DNA of 57,374 nt from Bryobacterales bacterium. Lineage in GTDB: Bacteria; Acidobacteriota; Terriglobia; Bryobacterales; UBA6623. The DNA lies in NCBI GenBank assembly GCA_026713545.1, contig JAPOOG010000026.1, positions 1-57,374 of the forward strand, in the 5' to 3' direction. The notes beneath the pieces are model-generated. The model was not told where the DNA came from. It worked only from the letters and a program-made list of their open reading frames with translations, and ran no database searches. Within the stretch, counting starts at the first letter, position 1. Every line of letters starts with the position of its first letter. Made by a program: the position numbers and the translations under genes. This document shows positions 50,987 to 57,374 of this stretch, piece by piece.

Positions 50987-51655
50987 TCATGTCATCAGGT
51001 GGCCCGGCGCAGGCGGAGGCGTCACGACGGCCGGCGGGACGCCGTGCACGTGGGTGTTGTAGGTCGTGCGCATCTCGGTCATGGTGCCGTTGAGGTCCTC
51101 GACCTGGGCGCCGGCTTCGACGTTGCCGCCGGCCTCGACATTGCCGTCCGCCGCGATATTGCCGGTCGCGTCCACGCCGCCGGTGACCGTCACGTCGCCC
51201 GTGACCGCCACGTCGCCGGTGATCGTCACGCCGTCCGGGGCGGTGATCTCGGCCGTGCCGCCCTCCGGCAGGACCGCGCGCAGGCGGTGCGCCTCGCGGT
51301 CGTACTCGATCTCGGCGCCGTCGATGTAGCGGACGAGGTGCCGGTCCGACGACGACGCCGGCGCCGGGCGGTTCGTCGAGAAGAGCCCCGGCAGCGCGTA
51401 GCCGTCGGAGAGCTCGCCCGAGGGCGCCAGGACGAGGACCTGCTCGCCGATCTCGGGCGCCCACCACTCGATGTCGCCGCCGGCGCGTCCGGCCAGCCAC
51501 GGCAGCCAGTCGGTGACGGCGTCCTCGGGGGCACCGTATTTCACTCGCACGCGCGCGAGGGCGTAGTCGGCCTCGGCGATCACGCCCGGGCGGATCACGT
51601 TGGCCAGCCGGCGGGCCAGCTCGGCGGTGCGGAATTCCTGGGCCTCACTCGTCAT
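50987..51655 (-). CDS. Baseplate spike protein gpV
   Basis: 222 residues from ATG 51655. LARRLANVIRPGVIAEADYA, ARVRVKYG, TDWLPWLAGRAGGDIEWWAP and EIGEQVLVLAPSGELSDGYA (OB-fold, about 12-90) match P2 gpV/Mu gp45. The middle is a beta-helix stalk with GDVAVTGDVTVTGGVDATGN-type repeats (about 145-190), and the C-terminus has the metal-binding spike apex motif THVHG. Start overlaps the preceding gene's stop. Confidence 0.9.
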   Translation of the reverse strand: MTSEAQEFRTAELARRLANVIRPGVIAEADYALARVRVKYGAPEDAVTDWLPWLAGRAGGDIEWWAPEIGEQVLVLAPSGELSDGYALPGLFSTNRPAPASSSDRHLVRYIDGAEIEYDREAHRLRAVLPEGGTAEITAPDGVTITGDVAVTGDVTVTGGVDATGNIAADGNVEAGGNVEAGAQVEDLNGTMTEMRTTYNTHVHGVPPAVVTPPPAPGHLMT

Positions 51656-51840
51656 AAACCCCGTGCCCCGCGCCTCGTAACAACCTTTGAAACCCCTTCT
51701 CTCGCAGCTCGCTCGATGGGAGCCTCCGGCTGCCGCCCCGCGATCAAGGCGGCTTCGAACGCCGGATACCGCTCGGCTGTCAGCGGCCGCCTGTACGCCC
51801 GGCACCGCAGCAGGATGCGCTTGTCTTGACCGAACGTCAT
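51652..51840 (-). CDS. Small late-operon protein (62 residues)
   Basis: ATG 51840 overlaps the gp37 stop and its TGA overlaps the gpV ATG (ATGA at both ends). It reads MTFGQDKRILLRCRAYRRPL, then TAERYPAFEAALIAGRQPEA and a basic tail. Double coupling supports reality. Unrecognised; position suggests a morphogenesis or connector role. Confidence 0.6.
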   Translation of the reverse strand: MTFGQDKRILLRCRAYRRPLTAERYPAFEAALIAGRQPEAPIERAAREGVSKVVTRRGARGL

Positions 51841-52364
51841 GTCTGCTCCGGATAAATGGCCTCGTGGGGGTCGTCCTGGGCGCTTGAATACAGCTCGGTC
51901 GGCAGTGGCGGGACGGTCCCGCCGTCGGCGGCTTCGAGCCGCAGCGGCTGGGTCCAGGTCACGGCCCACATGGCGACGCCGGTCTTGTCGAGCGCCGCCG
52001 AAAAGAGGTTTTCGGCGCGGACCCGCTCGGCGGCTCCGACACCGGCCAGCCCCCAGCGCGCGCGGGGGAGGTACAGCAGCAGCCAGTCGACGAGGTTGCG
52101 GGCGCCCTCGCCGCGCGGCAGCGAGGGGGTGTCGCGAGTCGCGACGACCGCGATCAACTGCTGGTCGGCATCGGTCCAGCGGACCCCCGGCGTCTCGGTT
52201 CTCGGCGTCCCGGTCCAGGCGACCAGGATCGCAGGGGCTCCGACGGCCCAGCGCTTGAGCTCGTCGGCATTCCAGCGGCCGTCGTGGATTTCGCAGGACT
52301 TCAGCGCGGGGAGCTGGCGGCGCAGATCGGCGACGATGGCCGCGAGCAGGGCCTGAGTGCTCAC
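51837..52364 (-). CDS. Mu gp37-like protein (DUF1834)
   Basis: 175 residues from GTG 52364. QALLAAIVADLRRQLPALKS, WAVGAPAILVAWTG, QQLIAVVATRD and GARNLVDWLLLYLP follow the layout of Mu gp37/DUF1834 proteins, which act near the head-tail connection. It lies downstream of gp36, as in Mu, with a small coupled gene between. Confidence 0.7.
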   Translation of the reverse strand: MSTQALLAAIVADLRRQLPALKSCEIHDGRWNADELKRWAVGAPAILVAWTGTPRTETPGVRWTDADQQLIAVVATRDTPSLPRGEGARNLVDWLLLYLPRARWGLAGVGAAERVRAENLFSAALDKTGVAMWAVTWTQPLRLEAADGGTVPPLPTELYSSAQDDPHEAIYPEQT

Positions 52365-52552
52365 CGGGCGGCCCTCCCGGCCGCCGCGTGGCCCTCGATT
52401 CGGGCCTCTCCCTGCGCGAGCCGGAAATTTCCACTCCGAGCGGGAACGAGACACCGTTCAATTTCGTTCAAACCCCGTTCAAAAACGTTCAAAGGGTTCG
52501 GCGCAGGCCTGTGGGCCGTTTTCGGGGTTGCGGCGCGCAAATCGGCTCTCAT
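52361..52552 (-). CDS. Small coupled late-operon protein (63 residues)
   Basis: ATG 52552 overlaps the gp36 stop (ATGA), and its stop overlaps the gp37 GTG. It reads MRADLRAATPKTAHRPAPNP, then LNVFERGLNEIERCLVPARS and a basic end. No family recognised. Double overlap supports translation. Confidence 0.5.
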   Translation of the reverse strand: MRADLRAATPKTAHRPAPNPLNVFERGLNEIERCLVPARSGNFRLAQGEARIEGHAAAGRAAR

Positions 52553-53007
52553 AGCGAATTCTCCGATCCGGCGCCGCCGGCGAGTCCGCGCATGGTTTCG
52601 CGGGTGAAACGGCGCGGGCGTCCGGAGACGCAGCCGACGGACGTGTAGGCGCGGCTGGGCGCTCCGGGGGAGGGCAGCCCGAGTGAGGTCTTGCCGCTTG
52701 CGATATCGCGCAGCGACAGCCGCGCGTCCTCGTAGCGCTGGCGGCGCTCGTCGGTGAGGCGGTCGGCTTCCGAGGCCAGCCGGTAGACGGCGATATCGAC
52801 GGCGAGGCGCGTGAGGATGCCGGGCGCCTCGGCGAGGGGCAACTGGTATTTCGCCGCGACGTGAACATCGATCTCGGCCGAAGCGTCGGCCAGGGAGCGG
52901 TCGACCACGGGGCCGTCGGCGGTCCCGTCACCGTCACGGTCGGCGAGCAGGACCAGGAGATCGGCGCCGTAGCGCTCGGTGATGTCGGATTGGGACGCGT
53001 AGGCCAT
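52549..53007 (-). CDS. Mu gp36-like protein (DUF1320)
   Basis: 152 residues. MAYASQSDITERYGADLLVL, DASAEIDVHVAAKYQLPL, AEAPGILTRLAVDIAVYRLA and RYEDARLSLRDIASGKTSLG are the DUF1320 signature of head-tail connector proteins encoded after the major head protein in Mu-like phages. Confidence 0.87.
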   Translation of the reverse strand: MAYASQSDITERYGADLLVLLADRDGDGTADGPVVDRSLADASAEIDVHVAAKYQLPLAEAPGILTRLAVDIAVYRLASEADRLTDERRQRYEDARLSLRDIASGKTSLGLPSPGAPSRAYTSVGCVSGRPRRFTRETMRGLAGGAGSENSL

Positions 53008-53034
53008 GTGCGGGATCCTCAGGAGCCGCCGGGA

Positions 53035-53940
53035 TCATCCGGACCCGGTCGAGCCGTAGGCCATCTGCCAGAAGCCGTAGCCGCCCGCGCCGCGGCATTC
53101 CACGCCGTAGCGGTACTTCTTGCGCAGGAACACCGAATCGGAAGCCATGTCGGTCTGCTCGACGAACATCGGGGCCTTGCGCTCCTGGTAGATCAGCGGC
53201 TTGACGGGCTGCGTCGTGTCCAGCAGGAACCAGGCCGTGTCGGAGGTCAGCCGCGCGTCCACCACTACCTCAGCCGCCCCCTTGTAGATGTTGGGCTTGC
53301 CATCCTCGAGCCGCTCGACCATCATCAGCCCGCGCGCGGTGTCCTCGAGCGCCGGCGGGACCAGCAGCACTCGCGGCATGATCCCCAGCGGACGGCCCTC
53401 GTCGTCGAGAAACTTGCGCATGGCGGTCCGGGCCGCCCCGAATGACGCCTTGGCCTGCTCGAACGTCTCGACCGACAGCACCTTCGTCCCCTTGTTGGAG
53501 ACGTTCTTATTGCCCACGGGATGATTCGTGGCGAAGAACGTCTTGCCGTCGTAGCACTTGTTCTTGAACCCGCCGTTGACCAGCGCAAAAACGATCTCGT
53601 CGGCCAACTGCCGCGCCGCGTAACCCGCCATCCGCGCCTGCGGCCCGTAGATTCCCAGGTTGTCGTCTTCGATGTCGTTGCGGTCGACCTCGATCGTCGC
53701 TTCCCAGTCGTCGTTGAGGATCGTGTAGCTGAAGCCCTCCAGCGACTTGATCACCTTCTCACCGATCCACTTGCGCATCCGCGGGAACTCCGACAGCCAC
53801 TTGTATTCGTTGCGTGTCGAACTCGACTCCACCCGCATCGCGATCTTCGGCCAGTTGACCGGCGCCTCCTCCCACGACTTGTGAAACGCCGTCTTGAGGT
53901 TCAAAAAAATCGTGTCCAGATTTGCCTTGTTAATCAGCAT
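53035..53940 (-). CDS. Major head subunit, Mu gpT-like
   Basis: 301 residues. MLINKANLDTIFLNLKTAFH, SSSTRNEYKWLSEFPRMRKW, IGEKVIKSLEGFSYTI, VDRNDIEDDNLGIYGPQARM and DGKTFFATNHPVGN are characteristic of the Mu gpT major capsid family (HK97 fold). MPRVLLVPPALEDTARGLM follows in the C-terminal domain. Length close to Mu gpT (305). Its presence shows this locus derives from a head-forming phage rather than a simple tailocin. Confidence 0.93.
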   Translation of the reverse strand: MLINKANLDTIFLNLKTAFHKSWEEAPVNWPKIAMRVESSSTRNEYKWLSEFPRMRKWIGEKVIKSLEGFSYTILNDDWEATIEVDRNDIEDDNLGIYGPQARMAGYAARQLADEIVFALVNGGFKNKCYDGKTFFATNHPVGNKNVSNKGTKVLSVETFEQAKASFGAARTAMRKFLDDEGRPLGIMPRVLLVPPALEDTARGLMMVERLEDGKPNIYKGAAEVVVDARLTSDTAWFLLDTTQPVKPLIYQERKAPMFVEQTDMASDSVFLRKKYRYGVECRGAGGYGFWQMAYGSTGSG

Positions 53941-53977
53941 TGGATTGTCTCCGTGTCCTCTCTCGCCTCCGCTCGCT

Positions 53978-54388
53978 TCAACCGATCCAGACGCCGTCGC
54001 TTTCGATGCCGACCACCACGGCCGCGCCTGTATCGGACGCTCCGGCAGCAGTCTTCGTGACGGTCTGGTCGTCCACGATGTAGACCTTCTTGCCGAACTC
54101 GGCCTGCCCCACCGCGCCGTTGCCAGCCGCGTTGACCCACTTGAACGCCCGGCCGCGCCGCAGCAGCACGCTCTTGTCTCCGTCCTTGGCTCCCGCGGCG
54201 GTGTTGTCCACCTGCTCCTCGGCACGCCCCAGGTAGACCAGGTTCTCGGCCTTCACGCCCGGCTTGGCGTAGCCGCCGTCGGCGACCACGATCGCCCCGG
54301 CGTAGATCTTCACGCCGGACTTCACCGGCACCGGGATCAGCTCGCCGTCCCGCATCGGGGTGTTTCTGTCTGCTACTAATGCAGCCAT
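53978..54388 (-). CDS. Capsid decoration-like protein (DUF2190-like)
   Basis: 136 residues. MAALVADRNTPMRDGELIPV, PVKSGVKIYAGAIVVADGGY, AEEQVDNTAAGAKDG and AVGQAEFGKKVYIVDDQTVT form a beta-rich protein like those encoded between protease/scaffold and gpT in Mu-like phages. Assigned mainly by position and general pattern. Confidence 0.68.
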   Translation of the reverse strand: MAALVADRNTPMRDGELIPVPVKSGVKIYAGAIVVADGGYAKPGVKAENLVYLGRAEEQVDNTAAGAKDGDKSVLLRRGRAFKWVNAAGNGAVGQAEFGKKVYIVDDQTVTKTAAGASDTGAAVVVGIESDGVWIG

Positions 54389-54405
54389 ATCAGCCTCCTA
54401 AAAAC

Positions 54406-54433
54406 CGTGTTTCGTGTCTCGTGTCTCGTGAAA
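54406..54433. repeat. Heptamer array (4 units)
   Basis: CGTGTTT, CGTGTCT, CGTGTCT, CGTGAAA, then ACCTTGGAATTCGGGCTTGG, between the decoration-like gene and the protease gene. Confidence 0.88.
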
Positions 54434-54474
54434 ACCTTGGAATTCGGGCTTGGCTCTCCGAGCCTCGCGCCTCC

Positions 54475-55701
54475 TCATGCGGATTTTCCTCCGCCCGCTC
54501 CGCTCGCGCCGTACTTCTTCAGGTCTTCCGCCGAATTGCCGAACATTGCGGCGATGCGGGCCTCGCCGGCGTTCAGCGCCTTTGCCGCGCCGCCGTCCGG
54601 TTGCTTGCCGTCCAGGCCGCTGTCGCCCGCAACCTCCGGGACCGCCTCGACGTACTCCTTGAAGCGCTCCAGACCGCTTTTTCCTTCGCCATCGGCGCGG
54701 CACTGCGCGCGATGGTAGTCGGCCGTCGCCGGCGTGATCTTGCCGGCTTCGAGCGCTTTCGCGATCTCCGCGTCGATTTCCTTGTCGAGCGCCTGGGCCT
54801 CGTGCTCGGCGAGCTTCGCCTCGGCGTTGGTTGCTTTTTCCTTCGCGAGCTCGAGCGCCGCGTCGTAGTCGGCGCGCGGCACGAACTTCTCGAGGCTCGG
54901 GCTCCCGGCGATGTTCCTCGCTCGCTCCTCCGCGCTGTCGCGATCCTGCTTGAGCGTGTCGATCGCGGTCACGGCCTGCTCTACGGCGGCGTCCTCGGCC
55001 AAGCCGAGGGCCCCCAGAATCTTCTTGATGTCCATAGTGTTCCTGTCTCCCTGGCCCTCATGATTGAGGGCCTGCAGCGCCAAGTTCGGGCTGTTGGTCA
55101 GCCCCGCCGACAGGATTCGCAAGATCCGTCCCGGCGAATTATTGTTTTTCGTCCCAGCCCGCTCTTTCGAGTGCAAAAAGACGGGCGACAGATAGCGGTA
55201 CTCGCGCGAAGCGACCGCCTCGCGGCCGCGGTCCGTCCACTCCACGCGGCCCCATAACGCACCCTCGCGCACTTCCAGCCGGGTGATCCAGCCCGCCGCC
55301 GGGGCCGGCTCGCCTTGCGGCGCCTTGATCTCGGTGGCATGCTCCCAGTCGATCGGGATCTCTTTTTTCTTCGGGTCCGACCCGTCGAGGCTCTCCGCCG
55401 CCACCCGCTCGGGGTCGTCGAGCCGCCACTTGCGCCCGTCGCGCCCCTCGACCACCGGACCGGCCGGCAGCAGCTCGACCCACTCGGGAGCGCCGCCGCC
55501 TTGCGAAGAAAAATCGGGCAGCTCGACGTAGCGGGCCGCGACGGAAGAAACAGACGCCGCCTCCGGGGTCCGGTCAGGGAGCCATGAAAAGAGTGAGCGA
55601 AGCCGTGTTCGCCCGCGCCCGCCTCCGGCGGCTCTCCTGTCCCCAGCCGGCGCGGCCCCGACGGGTGCGGATGAGGTTTTCGTTCCCAACAACGGCGTCA
55701 T
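54475..55701 (-). CDS. Head protease/scaffold, Mu gpI-like
   Basis: 408 residues from ATG 55701. The N-terminal ~45 residues (MTPLLGTKTSSAPVGAAPAG and an Arg-rich segment) are encoded in the 193-bp tandem repeat. The Mu I-protein domain follows: WVELLPAGPVVEGRDGRKW, PIDWEHATEIKAPQGEPAPA and AGWITRLEVREGALWGRVEW, YRYLSPVFLHS. The C-terminal half is a helical scaffold (AELALEDKEIDAEIAKALEA type coiled coil; ITPATADYHRAQCRADGEGK) ending AAMFGNSAEDLKKYG. In Mu the same gene makes protease and scaffold Z. The normal start may lie nearer VSSVAARYVELPDF, with repeat-derived codons fused on. Confidence 0.82.
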   Translation of the reverse strand: MTPLLGTKTSSAPVGAAPAGDRRAAGGGRGRTRLRSLFSWLPDRTPEAASVSSVAARYVELPDFSSQGGGAPEWVELLPAGPVVEGRDGRKWRLDDPERVAAESLDGSDPKKKEIPIDWEHATEIKAPQGEPAPAAGWITRLEVREGALWGRVEWTDRGREAVASREYRYLSPVFLHSKERAGTKNNNSPGRILRILSAGLTNSPNLALQALNHEGQGDRNTMDIKKILGALGLAEDAAVEQAVTAIDTLKQDRDSAEERARNIAGSPSLEKFVPRADYDAALELAKEKATNAEAKLAEHEAQALDKEIDAEIAKALEAGKITPATADYHRAQCRADGEGKSGLERFKEYVEAVPEVAGDSGLDGKQPDGGAAKALNAGEARIAAMFGNSAEDLKKYGASGAGGGKSA

Positions 55702-56201
55702 CACTTCCAACCTAAACCGGCCCCCGACCAAAAAAAAGACTGAAGCGCTTCAGTACCAACAGGTATCGATTCGTCACTCGTGTCTCGTGTCTCGTGAAAA
55801 CCTGAAAGGCCGCGGCTCGGGCGGCTCCGTTGTCTCCAGCCGGCTCGGCCCCAGCGGGTGCGGATGAGGTTTTCGTTCCCGGCAACGGCGTCATCACTTC
55901 CAACCTAAACCGGCCACCCGACCAAAAAAAGACTGAAGGGCTTCAGTACCAACAGGTATCGATTCGTCACTCGTGTCTCGTGCCTCGTGAAAACCTGAAA
56001 GGCCGTGGCTCGGGCGGCTCCGTTGTCTCCAGCCGGCTCGGCCCCGACGAGTGCGGATGAGGTTTTCGTTCCCAACAACGGCGTCATCACTTCCAACCTA
56101 AACCGGCTCCCCGACCGAAAAAAAGACTGAAGGGCTTCAGTACCAACAGGTATCGATTCGTCACTCGTGTCTTGTGTCTCATGAAAACCTGAAAGGCCGT
56201 G
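55643..56201. repeat. 193-bp tandem repeat, about 2.9 copies
   Basis: Copy 1 55643-55835, copy 2 55836-56028, copy 3 56029-56201 (partial). Each contains the first ~20 codons and upstream region of the protease gene on the - strand (GTCATCACTTCCAACC), an AAAAAAAGACTGAAG stretch, the phrase CAGTACCAACAGGTATCGAT and a 3-unit heptamer array ending CGTGAAAACCTGAAAGGCC. Copies differ by scattered substitutions and 1-nt indels. No independent gene is supported between 55702 and 56362. Confidence 0.92.
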
Positions 56202-56362
56202 AGGCGCTCGGCGAACAGTGGGGGAGGCAGGAAAGGCGTGTCTTGTGATTCGTGGTGCGGGGGGTGAACACGGCTTTTGCGGGCCGGGGTTTTGGTCTTC
56301 CGGGTTCGGCGGGTGTCTCGCAGGGCTGGGTGCGACACTGATGGGTTAGGCTGAACGCTCCC

Positions 56363-57374
56363 GTGACGGCGCACGATTTCATCGACAAGTGGAGCGCTTC
56401 CGAGTTGAAGGAGAGCTCGGCTTCGCACGAGCACTTCATCGCCCTCTGCCGGCTGCTGGACGAGCCGACGCCTGCCGAGGCCGACCCGACCGGCGAGACC
56501 TACTGCTTCGAGCGGGGCGCGCGCAAGGACACCGGCGGCGACGGATGGGCGGATGTCTGGAAACGCCATCACTTCGCCTGGGAATACAAGGGTCAGCGGG
56601 CCGACCTCGACGCCGCATTCGAACAACTCCGCCAGTATGCGCTGGCTCTGGAGAACCCGCCTCTGCTGATCGTCTCCGACATGGCGCGGTTCCGTATCCG
56701 CACCAACTGGACGAACTGCGTCAGCCGGACCCACGAGTTCAGCCTCGAAGACCTGACCGACGCGGCGACGCGCGACAAGCTCAAGTGGGCCTTCTCGAAC
56801 CCCGAGCGTCTGCGGCCGGGCGAGACCCGACAGGCGCTGACCGAACGCGCGGCGGAAACCTTCGCCTCGCTGGCGCAATCATTGCGGGAACGCGGTCATG
56901 ACCCGCAGGCGGTGGCGCATTTCGTCAACCGGCTGGTGTTCTGCATGTTCGCCGAGGACGTGGGCCTGCTGCCCGGCAACATGTTCACCCGGATGCTGGA
57001 ACATGCACGCAAACGGCCCGAGGACTTCGCCGCCCTGGCGCGGGACTTGTTCGGGGCCATGGCCAGAGGAGGCCGGGTCGGGTTCGAGACCGTCGACTGG
57101 TTCAATGGCGGGCTGTTCGACGACGACGCGGCTCTGCCGCTGGAGAGGACCGACATCGACACCGTGCTGGCCGCATCGCGCCTCGACTGGTCTGAGGTCG
57201 ATCCGTCGATCCTCGGCACCCTTTTTGAGCGCGGGCTGGACCCGGACAAGCGTGCCCAGCTAGGGGCGCACTATACCGACCGCGACAAAATCATGTTGAT
57301 CGTCGAACCGGTAGTGATCCGTCCGTGGCTCGCCGAATGGGCGGCGGAGAAGGCGCTGATCGCCGTCGAGCTGG
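56363..57374 (+). CDS. Type IIL/IIG restriction-modification enzyme (MmeI-like), partial
   Basis: 337 codons from GTG 56363, open to the window's right edge. N-terminal nuclease domain: ASHEHFIALCRLLDEPTPAE (about 20-39) and the PD-(D/E)xK motif in GGDGWADVWKRHHFAWEYK (about 58-76). LLIVSDMARFRIRTNW (about 101-116) and FVNRLVFCMFAEDVGLLPGN (about 187-206) belong to the helical connector. GAHYTDRDKIMLIVEPVV (about 303-320) opens the N6-adenine methyltransferase domain, whose NPPY motif should lie just beyond the edge. A single protein would methylate and cut foreign DNA. Opposite strand to the late genes, probably a defence cargo at the prophage edge. Confidence 0.85.
   Translation, partial: MTAHDFIDKWSASELKESSASHEHFIALCRLLDEPTPAEADPTGETYCFERGARKDTGGDGWADVWKRHHFAWEYKGQRADLDAAFEQLRQYALALENPPLLIVSDMARFRIRTNWTNCVSRTHEFSLEDLTDAATRDKLKWAFSNPERLRPGETRQALTERAAETFASLAQSLRERGHDPQAVAHFVNRLVFCMFAEDVGLLPGNMFTRMLEHARKRPEDFAALARDLFGAMARGGRVGFETVDWFNGGLFDDDAALPLERTDIDTVLAASRLDWSEVDPSILGTLFERGLDPDKRAQLGAHYTDRDKIMLIVEPVVIRPWLAEWAAEKALIAVEL

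Noticed and set aside
1..57374. tRNA or rRNA genes
   Set aside because: No cloverleaf-like sequence with conserved TTCGAATC-type arms or rRNA signature was noticed on reading; a covariance search would be needed to exclude tRNAs firmly.

Overview
The window is GC-rich bacterial chromosome, most likely from an Acidobacteriota genome. The basis is an Oar-like TonB-dependent receptor without a plug domain followed, with overlapping stop and start, by a VWFA-related secreted protein, a pairing typical of Solibacter/Bryobacter-like genomes. This is an inference from family knowledge; no rRNA or tRNA was seen to confirm it.

Layout. (1) 0.5-10.2 kb, mostly core genes on the + strand: TonB receptor, VWFA protein, ketopantoate reductase, the canonical phoH-ybeY-era run with its own promoter at 5770-5798, and PolX with a PHP domain. 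(2) 10.3-10.9 kb: a BrnT/BrnA toxin-antitoxin locus whose toxin frame is broken by an amber codon. (3) 11.1-17.3 kb, - strand: a lipoprotein methyltransferase and a catabolic-looking set (DapA/NanA-family aldolase, SDR, MFS anion symporter, N,N-dimethylformamidase-like hydrolase). (4) 17.6-32.9 kb, mixed and repeat-rich: S41 protease, NCS2 purine permease, a truncated alpha/beta hydrolase ending inside a 184-bp inverted-repeat element, two paralogous Cache-domain proteins, an NHL propeller, beta-barrel proteins (one frameshifted by a 7-bp duplication), a TlpA-like thioredoxin, a DUF1801 protein, a VapBC pair with frameshifted toxin, a SUMF1-like protein, and an N-formylglutamate amidohydrolase/YbdK ligase pair. 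(5) 33.1-36.7 kb: a penicillin-acylase gene and a CoA-transferase fragment lying between a potassium channel gene and a second, partial copy of that channel's 3' end.

(6) 36.9-55.7 kb is a mosaic prophage. A CI/LexA-like repressor, a divergent Cro-like gene, Gam-like and Mor-like genes form the early module (+). A long - strand late module has Mu-like head genes (gpI protease/scaffold, decoration-like protein, gpT major head, gp36, gp37) and a P2-like contractile tail (V, W, J, I, H-like fibre, FI, FII, U, X, D). No MuA/MuB transposase, tape-measure gene or tail chaperone is visible in the expected places. Portal, terminase and MuF are not in the window, although the late operon could continue beyond the right edge. 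Two paralogous proteins occupy the slot between tail tube and gpU. At 56.36 kb a type IIL/IIG (MmeI-like) restriction-methylase gene begins and runs off the window.

The most striking feature is a family of short arrays of 7-bp repeats (CGTGTYT, AGTTTTY, AGTGGTC variants, all with the same 7-nt period). They fill nearly every non-overlapping intergenic gap of the prophage late operon and also occur through the host part of the window. They resemble in form the short tandemly repeated (STRR) heptamers known from cyanobacteria. Around them are other repeat families: a composite dispersed element, a 184-bp terminal-inverted-repeat element, a 93-bp direct repeat and a 193-bp triplication at the start of the phage protease gene.
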